The notes beneath the pieces are model-generated. The model had not been told where the DNA came from. It saw only the letters and a program-made list of their open reading frames with translations, and ran no database searches. The position numbers and the translations under genes were made by a program. Shown here piece by piece: positions 16,871-26,719 of a stretch of 64,000 nucleotides of DNA. Positions within the stretch are counted from its first letter, which is position 1, and each line of letters starts with the position of its first letter. The stretch spans positions 744,001 through 808,000 of the forward strand of contig JAYPPR010000008.1 of assembly GCA_038131595.1 (NCBI GenBank), in the 5' to 3' direction. This DNA is from UBA9926 sp038131595 (GTDB taxonomy: Bacteria > Pseudomonadota > Gammaproteobacteria > Pseudomonadales > Azotimanducaceae).

Positions 16871-19800
16871 CTATTCGTGTTCCAACTCAATATCGATCCC
16901 CAGCGAACGAATTTCCTTCACCAAGACGTTAAAGGATTCGGGCATGCCCGGCTCCATACGATGATCACCATCAACAATGTTCTTATACATCCGCGTTCGT
17001 CCGTGAACGTCATCTGACTTGACGGTCAGCATTTCTTGCAAGGTATACGCGGCACCGTATGCTTCGAGCGCCCACACCTCCATCTCACCAAACCGCTGGC
17101 CGCCAAATTGCGCTTTACCACCTAACGGTTGCTGAGTGACTAGACTGTATGACCCAGTGGATCGGGCATGCATCTTATCGTCAACCAGGTGATTGAGCTT
17201 CAACATGTACATGATGCCCACTGTTACCGGGCGATCGAATTGATCTCCCGTACAGCCATCGAACAGCAGGGTCTGGCCGTCCTGCGGCAGGCCTGCGAGC
17301 TCAAGCATTTTCTTAATCTCGACCTCGTTAGCGCCATCGAACACGCCGGTGGCCATTGGCACCCCTGCTCGCAGGTTATTCGCTAACTGCACGACCTCTG
17401 CGTCGGTCAAAGAGTCCAAATCTTCCATTCGACCGCTTTGATTGTAGATCTTCTCGAGGAACTTGCGGATTTCTGTGACTTCTCGCTTAAGGTCAAGCAT
17501 CTCACCGATCTTCACGCCCAGTCCCTGCGCCGCCCATCCTAAATGCGTTTCTAGGATCTGCCCAACGTTCATTCGTTTGGGTACACCAAGCGGGTTCAAT
17601 ACGATATCGATTGGCCGGCCATCAGCGTCAAACGGCATATCCTCTTCTGGCTTAATCACCGAGATGACACCCTTGTTGCCGTGGCGTCCGGCCATTTTAT
17701 CGCCGGGCTGAATGCGACGCTTAATCGCGAGGTAGACCTTGACGATCTTCAGTACTCCGGGCGCCAAATCGTCACCGCTTTGCAGCTTGCCTTTGCTCTC
17801 TTCGAATCGCTCATCCAGCTCTTGACGACGTGCCTTGAGTCGCGTTTCCGCCGACTCGAGCTGCTCATTGAGGTCATCTTTTTCCATCCGGAGTTTGAAC
17901 CAATCCTCGGAAGGAAGCTCCCGCAGATACGCCGCGGTGACCTTGTCCCCTTTCTTCAGCTTCGGTCCAGCAATCGCCACTTTTCCACTCAGCGCACTGG
18001 CCAACCGCTCGTAAGTCGCGTTTTCAACGATCGCATACTCGGCTTCGATATTTTTTCGGACGCGAGCCAGTTCCTGCTGCTCAATGTCTTTCGCCCGCTT
18101 GTCCTTCTCTAGACCATCTCGGGTAAAGATGCGCACATCAATCACGGTACCATTTGCCGAGCTAGGAACCCTGAGGCTTGTGTCCTTTACGTCAGACGCC
18201 TTCTCTCCAAAAATAGCCCTCAGCAGTTTCTCTTCTGGCGTTAATTGCGTCTCACCTTTTGGTGTGACTTTACCGACCAAGATGTCCCCTGCAGCCACTT
18301 CGGCGCCGATGTAAACGATGCCTGACTCGTCTAATTTCCCGAGCGCCCCCTCTCCCACGTTCGGGATATCGCAGGTCACTTCTTCAGAGCCGAGCTTGGT
18401 ATCGCGCGCGATACACGTGAGCTCCTGGATGTGGATCGTTGTGAAGCGATCCTCTTTTACTACGCGCTCCGAAATGAGGATTGAGTCCTCGAAGTTATAG
18501 CCATTCCAGGTCATGAACGCGATGCGCATGTTCTGACCCAGCGCCAGCTCACCCGTATCTACAGATGGCCCGTCGGCTAGAACATCGTTCTTTGCGATGG
18601 TGTCGCCCTCACGAACGAGCGGCCGCTGATTAATACAGGTGTTTTGGTTGGATCGGGTGTATTTAACGAGGTCATAGATATCAACCCCCGCTTCACCACT
18701 TTCAGTCTCATTTTTGTTGACACGAACCACGATTCGCGCGGCGTCAACCGTTTCGATAACGCCCCCTCGACGAGCCGTAACACAGACCCCGGAGTCTCTT
18801 GCGACTACTCGCTCGAGACCTGTACCAACCAGTGGTTTTTCTGCCGCTAATGTAGGTACTGCTTGCCGCTGCATGTTCGAGCCCATGAGCGCCCTGTTAG
18901 CGTCGTCATGCTCGAGGAACGGGATCAGTGCTGCAGCAACGGAGACCACCTGCTTGGGTGACACATCCATAAAGTTGACGTGCTCGCGAGCCATCTTCGA
19001 AAACTCGCCTTGGTGCCGAACATCGACCAAGTCCTCTACCAAACGCCCTGACTTATCGAGTTCAGCGCTAGCTTGTGCAATCACGTAGTCTGACTCAACA
19101 ATCGCTGACAAAAACTCGATGTCGTCAGTCACTTTCCCATCAACTACACGACGGTAAGGGCTTTCAAGGAATCCAAAATTATTAGTCCGAGCATAGGTCG
19201 CGAGCGAGTTGATCAGTCCGATATTCGGCCCTTCTGGCGTCTCAATTGGGCATACGCGACCGTAGTGTGTTGGGTGAACGTCTCTTACCTCAAACCCGGC
19301 GCGCTCTCTCGTTAACCCACCAGGGCCGAGCGCTGACACCCGTCGCTTATGCGTAACTTCAGATAACGGATTATTCTGGTCCATGAACTGCGATAGCTGC
19401 GCAGAGCCAAAAAATTCTTTAACAGCTGCAGCCACAGGTTTCGCATTAATCAAATCCTGAGGCATTAGTCCTTCCGACTCAGCCAGGCTAAGTCGCTCTT
19501 TCACAGCACGCTCAACGCGTATCAAGCCCAGACGGAAGGCGTTTTCGGCCATTTCTCCAACCGAGCGGACCCTCCTATTACCGAGATGGTCAATATCATC
19601 AACCACGTCGTAGCCATTTCGAATAGCAATGAGCTGCTTGATCACATCGACGATGTCGTCATTGTCAAGCGTACCTATCCCTGACTCCTCTTCGCGACCT
19701 AGACGACGGTTAAACTTCATTCGACCTACCGCTGTCAGGTCATAGCGGTCATCGCTGAAAAACAAATTATTGAAAAGATTCTCTGCTGCGTCCTTGGTCG

Positions 19801-20941
19801 GTGGCTCACCGGGGCGCATCATTCGGTAGATTTCAACAAGCGCTTCGAGGCGATTGCTTGTTGGATCCGCGGTCAACGTGTCAGAGACAAAAGGCCCACA
19901 ATCTAGGTCATTGGTATAGATCGTTTCGAATTCTCCGATACCGAGCGCCGTCATTTGCTCAAGAACTTCTTCGGTGATGATGGTGTTACAACCGATTAAT
20001 ACTTCGCCTGTTTCTTCATCCACCTGATCTTTGGCAAGTCTGTGGCCGCACACATATTCCGCAGGCACTGCGAGCGCCTGTAAATTGCGCTTTTCCATCT
20101 CTCGGATATGCCGGGCGGTCACTCTTGAGCCTTCCGGCACAAGCACTTCACCCTTGGCATCTTTGATTTCAAACTGAGCGGTTTCCCCCCGGAGACGATT
20201 GGCAATCAAGCTCAGCTGATAACCGTCTTCAGTGATTTGGAATGTATCCGTATCAAAGAAGGTATCGAGGATCTCTTCCGCCGATAAGCCAAGCGCTCGT
20301 AACAAAATGGTGACAGGCAGCTTGCGCCGCCGATCAATGCGCACGTATACAAGATCTTTGGGATCAAACTCAAAGTCGAGCCATGAACCGCGCATCGGGA
20401 TCACGCGTGCAGAATATAAAAGTTTTCCGGACGAGTGGGTTTTTCCTTTGTCATGATCGAAAAATACGCCGGGAGAGCGATGCAATTGCGATACGATCAC
20501 TCGCTCAATGCCGTTGATCACGAAGGTACCGTTTTCGGTCATGAGCGGGATCTCGCCCATGTACACTTCTTGCTCTTTAATATCTTTGATCGCCTTATTT
20601 GACGAGTCTTTGTCATAAATAATAAGACGTACTTTGACCCGAAGCGGGGCGGCATAAGTCACGCTTCGAGACTGACATTCTTTGACGTCAAACACCGGCC
20701 TACCTAACCGATAGTCAACATATTCTAGAGCGGCGTTACCCGAGTAAGAGGCAATAGGGAACACTGAGCGAAAAGCAGCATGAAGACCCGAATGAGTGCG
20801 CTCGTCTACATCGATGCCCTCTTGCAAGAATTGCATGTACGAATCAACCTGTATCCCGAGCAAGTATGGGATATCCATGACCGTTGGCAACTTGCTGAAG
20901 TCTTTCCTAATCCGCTTTTTCTCTGTGTACGAATAGGCCAT
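16871..20941 (-). CDS. rpoB: RNA polymerase subunit beta
   Basis: Beta forms the second half of the RNA polymerase cleft. The frame is open four codons upstream of the chosen ATG, but GGAGG falls inside that extension at ideal spacing to the ATG at 20941 (MAYSYTEKKRIRKDF), giving 1356 residues. The rifampicin region FGSAQLSQFMDQNNPLSEV / THKRRVSALGPGGLTRERAG carries the wild-type, sensitive residues. The C-terminal switch region ends in IDIELEHE. It lies 102 bases after rplL. Confidence 0.98.
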   Translation of the reverse strand: MAYSYTEKKRIRKDFSKLPTVMDIPYLLGIQVDSYMQFLQEGIDVDERTHSGLHAAFRSVFPIASYSGNAALEYVDYRLGRPVFDVKECQSRSVTYAAPLRVKVRLIIYDKDSSNKAIKDIKEQEVYMGEIPLMTENGTFVINGIERVIVSQLHRSPGVFFDHDKGKTHSSGKLLYSARVIPMRGSWLDFEFDPKDLVYVRIDRRRKLPVTILLRALGLSAEEILDTFFDTDTFQITEDGYQLSLIANRLRGETAQFEIKDAKGEVLVPEGSRVTARHIREMEKRNLQALAVPAEYVCGHRLAKDQVDEETGEVLIGCNTIITEEVLEQMTALGIGEFETIYTNDLDCGPFVSDTLTADPTSNRLEALVEIYRMMRPGEPPTKDAAENLFNNLFFSDDRYDLTAVGRMKFNRRLGREEESGIGTLDNDDIVDVIKQLIAIRNGYDVVDDIDHLGNRRVRSVGEMAENAFRLGLIRVERAVKERLSLAESEGLMPQDLINAKPVAAAVKEFFGSAQLSQFMDQNNPLSEVTHKRRVSALGPGGLTRERAGFEVRDVHPTHYGRVCPIETPEGPNIGLINSLATYARTNNFGFLESPYRRVVDGKVTDDIEFLSAIVESDYVIAQASAELDKSGRLVEDLVDVRHQGEFSKMAREHVNFMDVSPKQVVSVAAALIPFLEHDDANRALMGSNMQRQAVPTLAAEKPLVGTGLERVVARDSGVCVTARRGGVIETVDAARIVVRVNKNETESGEAGVDIYDLVKYTRSNQNTCINQRPLVREGDTIAKNDVLADGPSVDTGELALGQNMRIAFMTWNGYNFEDSILISERVVKEDRFTTIHIQELTCIARDTKLGSEEVTCDIPNVGEGALGKLDESGIVYIGAEVAAGDILVGKVTPKGETQLTPEEKLLRAIFGEKASDVKDTSLRVPSSANGTVIDVRIFTRDGLEKDKRAKDIEQQELARVRKNIEAEYAIVENATYERLASALSGKVAIAGPKLKKGDKVTAAYLRELPSEDWFKLRMEKDDLNEQLESAETRLKARRQELDERFEESKGKLQSGDDLAPGVLKIVKVYLAIKRRIQPGDKMAGRHGNKGVISVIKPEEDMPFDADGRPIDIVLNPLGVPKRMNVGQILETHLGWAAQGLGVKIGEMLDLKREVTEIRKFLEKIYNQSGRMEDLDSLTDAEVVQLANNLRAGVPMATGVFDGANEVEIKKMLELAGLPQDGQTLLFDGCTGDQFDRPVTVGIMYMLKLNHLVDDKMHARSTGSYSLVTQQPLGGKAQFGGQRFGEMEVWALEAYGAAYTLQEMLTVKSDDVHGRTRMYKNIVDGDHRMEPGMPESFNVLVKEIRSLGIDIELEHE

Positions 20942-21005
20942 TCGTGCCTCCAATTTGTGTCTTAAGTTTCCGCTTGAATCTCTACCGCTTCACCACAAAG
21001 GTCGA

Positions 21006-21024
21006 CGGGTATCAACGACACCCG
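21006..21024 (-). promoter_or_regulatory. Hairpin between rplL and rpoB
   Basis: The transcribed strand can form a stem CGGGUGUC/GAUACCCG (one G-U pair, 3-nt loop). The G-U pair works only on the minus-strand RNA, which supports a structure in this transcript. Escherichia coli has an attenuator and an RNase III site in the same spacer. No U-tract follows here, so a processing site is as likely as an attenuator. Confidence 0.35.
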
Positions 21025-21043
21025 CCGATCGATGATGGTGTGC

Positions 21044-21421
21044 TTACTTCAGCTCTACAGTGGCACCAGCTTCTTCAAGCTGATTCTTGATATCTGCGGC
21101 TTCGTCTTTGCTGACACCTTGCTTGATTGAAGAAGGCGCTGAATCGACCATGTCTTTCGCTTCCTTCAGGCCAAGCCCTGTGATTGAGCGAACGACCTTG
21201 ATCGCGTTCACTTTCTTCTCACCACCAGATACCAAGATGACTTCAAACTCATCCTGCTCTGCTTCACCGCCAGCGTCGCCGCCAGCCGCTGCCGGCGCGG
21301 CTGCAACAGCTGCTGCTGCAGATACACCGAACTTTTCTTCCATCGCTTCAACTAGCGCGACAACATCCATCACGCTCATTTCCGCGATTGCATCTAAGAT
21401 TTCTTCTTTTGATAACGACAT
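21044..21421 (-). CDS. rplL: 50S ribosomal protein L7/L12
   Basis: L7/L12 forms the dimers of the ribosomal stalk that recruit translation GTPases. The 125-residue protein has the N-terminal dimerisation helix, an Ala/Gly-rich hinge (AAAAVAAAPAAAGGDAGG, residues 36-53) and the C-terminal domain with KVNAIKVVRSITGLGLKEAK. It follows rplJ by 29 bases and precedes rpoB. Confidence 0.98.
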   Translation of the reverse strand: MSLSKEEILDAIAEMSVMDVVALVEAMEEKFGVSAAAAVAAAPAAAGGDAGGEAEQDEFEVILVSGGEKKVNAIKVVRSITGLGLKEAKDMVDSAPSSIKQGVSKDEAADIKNQLEEAGATVELK

Positions 21422-21450
21422 TTGTCCTATCTCCGTTTGTTTCAGACTAA

Positions 21451-21978
21451 TCAGGCTGCTTGTTTTTGATCGCGAACGGCTGCAACTACTCGAGTAACTC
21501 GACCTGGAATGTCGTTCATCGTGCGCACCAACTTGGTTACTGGTGCTTGCATGACCGCCATTAACAGCGCGAGCGCTTCATCTCGGGTAGGCAACTTAGC
21601 AAGCGCATCAATCTGCTCAGCAGGAAGCAACTTGCCTCCGACACTAAGCGCCTTGATCTCAAACGCTTCTTGCTCTTTAGCAAAATCCTTGAACAACCTC
21701 GCGGACGCTCCTGGATCTTCCATCGCAAAGGCTACGATGCAAGGCCCTGTCAACGCGTCGTTCATACATTCAAGTTCGGTACCCTCAAACGCTCTTTTTG
21801 CGAGCGTATTTCGGATCACGCGAACCTGAACGCCTGATTCTCTAGCTGACTTCCGAAGCTGAGTCATTGCGTCTACAGTGACTCCCCGGTAATCAGCCAT
21901 CACTGCTGACAATGCGGCCTGCGCAGTTTCGTTCACTTCTGCAACAATCGCCTGTTTTTCTTTAAGTCCAATCGGCAC
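21451..21978 (-). CDS. rplJ: 50S ribosomal protein L10, GTG start
   Basis: L10 anchors the L7/L12 stalk to the ribosome and represses its own operon. The frame is open upstream to 22002, but AAGGAG lies just before a GTG at 21978 and homology starts there (V/MPIGLKEKQAIVAEVNE), giving 175 residues; the upstream ATG lies before the ribosome binding site and is rejected. Typical segments include MADYRGVTVDAMTQLRKSAR and IRNTLAKRA. A structured leader precedes it. Confidence 0.95.
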   Translation of the reverse strand: MPIGLKEKQAIVAEVNETAQAALSAVMADYRGVTVDAMTQLRKSARESGVQVRVIRNTLAKRAFEGTELECMNDALTGPCIVAFAMEDPGASARLFKDFAKEQEAFEIKALSVGGKLLPAEQIDALAKLPTRDEALALLMAVMQAPVTKLVRTMNDIPGRVTRVVAAVRDQKQAA

Positions 21979-22182
21979 GTGTGTACTCCTTGACTCACCC
22001 AAATGACCCTAGGACTTGCACTCCTCGGGCGTTTCTACGGCGACAGGATTCATGGCTATGAATCGCCCTCCACCGTCTGCGTAGGCCTGCATTCGCAATT
22101 TAGTCGGCTGACGCCGAACCTACGGTCTTTGACGAGCGGTGACCGATGGCCAGCCACTCCAAAGAACTCAACATTTCTCTTA
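21979..22182 (-). promoter_or_regulatory. L10-type leader of rplJ-rplL
   Basis: The 204-base rplA-rplJ spacer is structured on the transcribed strand. It contains CCGTAGG and its partner CCTACG, the ACGGTG element, and a hairpin with arms GGCGA/TCGCC enclosing ATTCAT/ATGAAT near 22040-22070. These match the plan of the gammaproteobacterial L10 leader, bound by the L10(L12)4 complex to block rplJ translation. Recognition is by position and these short elements; a covariance search would settle it. Confidence 0.65.
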
Positions 22183-22878
22183 CTAGGCCTCTAGCGAGCC
22201 TTGATCAATCGCGATTCCTGCGCCCATCGTGGTGGACAGGGTGATTTTCTTCACATAAACCCCTTTCGCGGACGCGGGTTTTGCTTTCTTTAAATCACTC
22301 AGAAGTGCTTCGATATTTTGTTTGATGGCCTCGGGCTCAAAACCCACTCTTCCAACACCACCATGAATGATCCCGCTTTTATCTGTGCGGTATCTGACCT
22401 GACCTGCTTTTGCATTTTTCACGGCCTCGGCAACATCGGCAGTGACGGTGCCAAGCCTCGGGTTAGGCATTAACCCTCTCGGACCAAGCACTTGCCCAAG
22501 CTGCCCGACAACTCGCATGGCGTCCGGAGAGGCAATCACTACGTCAAAATCAAGTTGGCCCGCCTTTACGCTGGCTGCCAAATCATCCATGCCAACCACA
22601 TCCGCTCCTGCGGCCGTGGCCTGCTCAGCGTTATCTCCTTGGGTAAATACAGCGACCCGGACATCTTTTCCCGTTCCATTGGGGAGAACAGTGGCGCCGC
22701 GGACAACTTGGTCGGATTTGCGAGGGTCTACACCAAGGTTGATGCTGACATCAATCGACTCTTTGAACTTGACTGAAGAAAGCTCGTTCAAAATCGATAC
22801 AGCCTCAGTAATTTCGTAGGCCTTCTCTGGGTCGACCTTCTCTTTAAAGGCTCTGACACGCTTGCTTAACTTGGCCAT
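22183..22878 (-). CDS. rplA: 50S ribosomal protein L1
   Basis: L1 forms the mobile stalk that helps release E-site tRNA and represses its own operon. The 231-residue product has the family motifs SINLGVDPRKSDQVVRGATVLPNGTGK (residues 45-71) and GPRGLMPNPRLGTV (residues 128-141). Its start codon overlaps the rplK stop by one base, a tight translational coupling as known for rplKA. Confidence 0.98.
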   Translation of the reverse strand: MAKLSKRVRAFKEKVDPEKAYEITEAVSILNELSSVKFKESIDVSINLGVDPRKSDQVVRGATVLPNGTGKDVRVAVFTQGDNAEQATAAGADVVGMDDLAASVKAGQLDFDVVIASPDAMRVVGQLGQVLGPRGLMPNPRLGTVTADVAEAVKNAKAGQVRYRTDKSGIIHGGVGRVGFEPEAIKQNIEALLSDLKKAKPASAKGVYVKKITLSTTMGAGIAIDQGSLEA

Positions 22879-23312
22879 TAGTTCACTCCCTCAACTTCGA
22901 TACCCGCGCTTCTTGCACTACCCGCTATGGTGCGAACTGCCGCATCCATATCTTTCGCCGTTAAGTCGGGCATCTTTGTCGTCGCAATTTCTTCAAGCTG
23001 AGCGCGATTCACCTTGCCTACTTTCTTAACGTGCGGCTCAGGGCTTCCACTTTGGATACCAGCTGCTTTCTTCAACAAAATCGAAGCTGGAGGCGTCTTC
23101 TTGATGAAGGTGAAGCTTTTATCGTTGTATACGGTAATGACAACTGGAATAGGCAGACCTGGCTCCATGCTTTGGGTATCTGCATTGAAAGCCTTACAAA
23201 ATTCCATGATGTTGAGTCCATGCTGACCCAGGGCTGGGCCCACAGGCGGACTCGGGTTGGCCTGTCCAGCAGGCACCTGCAGCTTGATGTATGCATCAAT
23301 TTTTTTTGCCAT
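22878..23312 (-). CDS. rplK: 50S ribosomal protein L11
   Basis: L11 forms part of the GTPase-associated centre and is needed for RelA activation. The 144-residue product starts MAKKIDAYIKLQVPAGQANP and has the N-terminal proline-rich VGPALGQHGLNIMEFCKAFN and a C-terminal RNA-binding domain with KMPDLTAKDMDAAVRTIAGSARS. It follows nusG by 113 bases. Confidence 0.98.
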   Translation of the reverse strand: MAKKIDAYIKLQVPAGQANPSPPVGPALGQHGLNIMEFCKAFNADTQSMEPGLPIPVVITVYNDKSFTFIKKTPPASILLKKAAGIQSGSPEPHVKKVGKVNRAQLEEIATTKMPDLTAKDMDAAVRTIAGSARSAGIEVEGVN

Positions 23313-23425
23313 GATTCACCTCTCTTTTGGGTTCAAGCCCTGCACCAAAAACTCAATCGAGCTTTTTTGACAGGTCCCCGCCTATCTAGCTTTCTTGGCT
23401 TGAAAACTAGATGTCGTTAATTCGA

Positions 23426-23959
23426 TCAGCCCTTCTCGACTTGACCGAAGTCCAATTCGACCGGAGTCGATCTGCCGAAGATAGTCACTGCGACATGTAA
23501 TCTATTTTTCTCGTAATTCACCTCTTCAACCACACCGTTGAAGTCGTTAAACGGGCCATCAACCACCCGAACCAGTTCGCCCGGCTCAAAAACTACTTTC
23601 GGAGTTACCTTTTCACTGCCGACCTGAACGCGCTGCAAAATAGCAGATGCTTCAGCATCCGTGAGCGGTGCTGGTCGATCCGCTTTGCCGCCAATGAACC
23701 CCATGACACGAGGGGTCTCTTTGACCATGTGCCATGTCTCATCATCTAACTCCATTTGAACTAACACGTAGCCGGGAAAAAACTTGCGCTCACTTCTGCG
23801 CTTTTTCCCAGCCTTCATCTCCACTACTTCTTCGGAAGGAACCAGCACCTCACCAAACTTTGCTTGCAGGCCAGTCAACTCGACCCGCTCTTGCAGCGCG
23901 CGCATGACGTGTTTCTCAAATCCCGACAATGCATGGACGACATACCACTTCTTATCCAT
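23426..23959 (-). CDS. nusG: Transcription elongation/antitermination factor NusG
   Basis: NusG binds RNA polymerase through its NGN domain and Rho or S10 through its KOW domain. The 177-residue product starts MDKKWYVVHALSGFEKHV; the NGN domain covers residues 1-115 (FFPGYVLVQMELDDETWHMV) and the KOW domain the last 60 (ELVRVVDGPFNDFNGVVEEV). It follows secE by 98 bases, the usual pairing. Confidence 0.98.
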   Translation of the reverse strand: MDKKWYVVHALSGFEKHVMRALQERVELTGLQAKFGEVLVPSEEVVEMKAGKKRRSERKFFPGYVLVQMELDDETWHMVKETPRVMGFIGGKADRPAPLTDAEASAILQRVQVGSEKVTPKVVFEPGELVRVVDGPFNDFNGVVEEVNYEKNRLHVAVTIFGRSTPVELDFGQVEKG

Positions 23960-24057
23960 CGCAAGCCCTTCCTCTTTCCTGAAGCTTATTTACTAAGCCC
24001 TTAATTCAAGACATCTCTGCGAGAGCCAGTATTCTTGGCTCCCTCAGCGACCTATTC

Positions 24058-24423
24058 CTACCCAATCGTTATGCTGACGATATAGCTGAGTCCGCTATCG
24101 ATCATCCAAAGCACGAGCGCTACGAGAATAACCATCACGACTACGATGAGCGTCGTCTGGGTGGTTTCCTGGCGAGTTGGCCAAACCACTCTGCGAATCT
24201 CTATCCGCGCCTCTTTAGCGAGCTCCCAAACACTTCGACCCGCCGCAGTCTGTAACGCAATGGCGGCACAAACGCCCGCCAAGGCGACACCTGCCAGTGC
24301 TCGCACCAACAGTGACGTCAGCGCATACTCCATATTGAGATAGATGCCAGCGGCAACTAGCGCTACCACCACTAGCCATTTCAGCCAATCTAACGTGTGT
24401 TTTGCTTCACTAGCAGAACTCAT
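24058..24423 (-). CDS. secE: Protein translocase subunit SecE
   Basis: SecE clamps SecY in the SecYEG translocon of the inner membrane. The 121-residue product has three predicted membrane helices (about residues 14-31, 36-58, 92-115), the Escherichia coli topology, and the conserved cytoplasmic segment EARIEIRRVVWPTRQETTQT before the last helix. It lies upstream of nusG and downstream of tRNA-Trp. Confidence 0.97.
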   Translation of the reverse strand: MSSASEAKHTLDWLKWLVVVALVAAGIYLNMEYALTSLLVRALAGVALAGVCAAIALQTAAGRSVWELAKEARIEIRRVVWPTRQETTQTTLIVVVMVILVALVLWMIDSGLSYIVSITIG

Positions 24424-24539
24424 TGATTACCCTGTTTTTTCTTCAATCTTCGGGGACGCGAAACCCCGATGCCAGAAATGTTCTTCCGACTCGGGGTCTT
24501 AGCATCGCCTCAGACTGGATTAACCACACAGCCTTTACG

Positions 24540-24615
24540 TGGCAGGCCAGGAGGGAATCGAACCCCCAACCTGCGGTTTTGGAGACCGCCGCTCTGCCAA
24601 TTGAGCTACTGGCCT
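24540..24615 (-). tRNA. tRNA-Trp (anticodon CCA)
   Basis: A complete 76-base cloverleaf with 7-bp acceptor stem, GGTTCGATTCC T-arm and encoded CCA end. The anticodon loop CTCCAAA gives CCA, tryptophan. It lies between tuf and secE, as in Pseudomonas. Confidence 0.97.
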
Positions 24616-24666
24616 AAAGCCTTCTCGCTACGCAAAAGTCTGGGTTGACCCCCTGAGCAAACGTCT

Positions 24667-25857
24667 TTACTCAGCGATTTTTGTTACAACACCAGCGCCT
24701 ACTGTCCGGCCGCCTTCGCGAATCGCAAAGCGCTGACCTTCTTCCATCGCGATCGGTGCAATGAGCTCGACCTCAAGGTTCACGTTGTCGCCTGGCATAA
24801 CCATCTCTGTTCCTTCAGGCAGCTCACAGCTACCCGTGACGTCAGTGGTCTCAAAGAAAAACTGTGGCTTGTACCCTTTGAAGAAAGGCGTGTGTCGGCC
24901 ACCCTCGTCCTTCGACAATACGTAGACCTCACTGGAGAATTTAGTGTGCGGCGTGATAGATCCGGGCTTAGCCAGTACTTGACCGCGTTCAACTTCCTCT
25001 CGCTTGGTCCCTCGTAAAAGAACGCCGACGTTTTCACCTGCTCGGCCTTCATCGAGCAGCTTACGGAACATTTCTACACCGGTGCAGGTCGTCTTGGCCG
25101 TTTCGCGGATACCAACGATTTCTACTTCGTCCTGAACAGTCACAATCCCACGAGCGATACGACCCGTCACGACGGTTCCACGCCCAGAGATGGAGAAGAC
25201 GTCTTCGATAGGCATCAAAAATGGCTGATCAACGGCACGAACTGGCTCAGGGATATAACTGTCCAAAGTCTCTACAAGCTTAGTGATTGCAGTGACGCCG
25301 ATGTCTGAAGAATCACCTTCCAATGCTTTCAGCGCACTACCGATAACGATCGGTGTGTCGTCACCTGGGAAATCGTACTGATCAAGCAGCTCACGAACTT
25401 CCATTTCAACGAGCTCGAGCAATTCTTCGTCGTCGACCATGTCAGCTTTGTTCAAAAACACGACAATGTGCGGAACGCCTACCTGCTTGGACAGCAAAAT
25501 GTGCTCTCGCGTCTGAGGCATGGGACCATCCGCAGCAGAGACGACCAAGATAGCGCCATCCATCTGCGCCGCACCGGTGATCATATTTTTCACGTAGTCC
25601 GCGTGACCCGGGCAGTCAACGTGAGCATAGTGACGGTCAGGAGAGTCGTACTCAACGTGCGACGTTGAAATCGTGATGCCTCGCGCTTTCTCTTCCGGGG
25701 CGTTATCGATTTGATCAAACGCACGCGCTTCGCCACCGTAAACTTCTGCACACACCTTGGTAATGGCCGCGGTCAACGTCGTCTTACCATGGTCAACGTG
25801 GCCGATAGTGCCCACGTTTACGTGGGGCTTCTTACGCTCAAACTTCTCTTTGGACAT
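24667..25857 (-). CDS. tuf: Elongation factor Tu, the only tuf copy in the window
   Basis: EF-Tu delivers aminoacyl-tRNA to the ribosome as a GTP complex. The 396-residue product has G1 GHVDHGKTTL (residues 18-27), DCPGHADYVKNM, NKADMVDD, then domains II and III ending AGVVTKIAE. It occupies the tufB position (tRNA-Thr, Tyr, Gly, Thr upstream; tRNA-Trp and secE downstream). The usual tufA site after fusA is empty. Confidence 0.98.
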   Translation of the reverse strand: MSKEKFERKKPHVNVGTIGHVDHGKTTLTAAITKVCAEVYGGEARAFDQIDNAPEEKARGITISTSHVEYDSPDRHYAHVDCPGHADYVKNMITGAAQMDGAILVVSAADGPMPQTREHILLSKQVGVPHIVVFLNKADMVDDEELLELVEMEVRELLDQYDFPGDDTPIVIGSALKALEGDSSDIGVTAITKLVETLDSYIPEPVRAVDQPFLMPIEDVFSISGRGTVVTGRIARGIVTVQDEVEIVGIRETAKTTCTGVEMFRKLLDEGRAGENVGVLLRGTKREEVERGQVLAKPGSITPHTKFSSEVYVLSKDEGGRHTPFFKGYKPQFFFETTDVTGSCELPEGTEMVMPGDNVNLEVELIAPIAMEEGQRFAIREGGRTVGAGVVTKIAE

Positions 25858-26185
25858 GCTAGCCCTCTCCTCTATGTAACGTCTCGTTTCGTGAATGTTG
25901 CAACCTTAGGAACTCCTAGGTTCGCAATACTTTAAAACCGCGCTAGCGCGGGTCACTTTTTATCTGCTTCTTGTTTTCTTGTAATCGCCGTTTATTGCTA
26001 CTAGCTTCTTACGAACTAAAGCTTACCGACTGCTTCTTTCTAACTATTGCTTCCCAACTACTTCGGCCGCTGCATTCTCTGCTTTGTTTCTAGCGCCTAC
26101 TTCTTTTTTTACTGCTCATACTCTTACTGGCGTACTCTTACTGCCCGCACTGCGCCCCATTCAAGGAGCCCAATGACCCAATCGA
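25858..26185 (-). other. tRNA-Thr/tuf spacer: purine-rich, with hairpins
   Basis: This 328-base stretch has no plausible gene. On the transcribed strand it is rich in A and G with repeated short words such as CAGTAAGAGTA (two near-copies at about 26106-26140) and AAACAAGAA. It also carries a GC hairpin at 25938-25951 and, in the tuf leader, an imperfect hairpin AACCTAGGA/TCCTAAGGTT around 25900-25920. The tuf ribosome binding site GAGGAGAGG is just before the ATG. Confidence 0.6.
25934..25951 (-). terminator. GC hairpin with short U-tract before tuf
   Basis: The perfect palindrome CCGCGCTAGCGCGG is followed on the minus strand by TTTTAAAG. It can act as a weak intrinsic terminator or processing site separating the tRNA transcript from tuf. 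The U-tract is only four bases, so read-through is likely. Confidence 0.45.
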
Positions 26186-26261
<76 letters not shown>

Positions 26262-26313
26262 GCTAACCTATGGCGTAATCACTCTTCTTATTGATGAACT
26301 TCCTACCTATTTG

Positions 26314-26341
26314 CTGCCTGCTGCTTACTGCCTGCTGCTTA
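26314..26341. repeat. 14-bp tandem duplication in a tRNA spacer
   Basis: The word CTGCCTGCTGCTTA occurs twice in immediate succession, flanked by further partial copies. It lies in the spacer between tRNA-Gly and tRNA-Thr(GGT). It looks like a slippage product in purine/pyrimidine-biased spacer DNA. Confidence 0.8.
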
Positions 26342-26459
26342 TCGCCTATCTCTACTGCCAAAACGCTTGTTACTAATACCGAAGCCAGCTGCACCTAACT
26401 CGGCGAGCGGTCGGTGCCGCTATCTTGCGGTTCGCCCTGAGGACGCTACTTTGAGGGTA

Positions 26460-26534
<75 letters not shown>

Positions 26535-26719
26535 GTCTTTCCCAATCCTCTTGTCCACCGCGTTCCCGCTTATCCTCGCGGCTCGGCGCTCCTGCTGTTG
26601 CGTCTGCCTTTTGACCTGAAGCCATCCCAGGACTCTTTCAGCAACGCCCTACCGTTCTTTGCTTGTTCTACTTGTTTTGCTCTTACTGGCGTCGCCCCTA
26701 ACGGATTGTCCGTGTTAAA

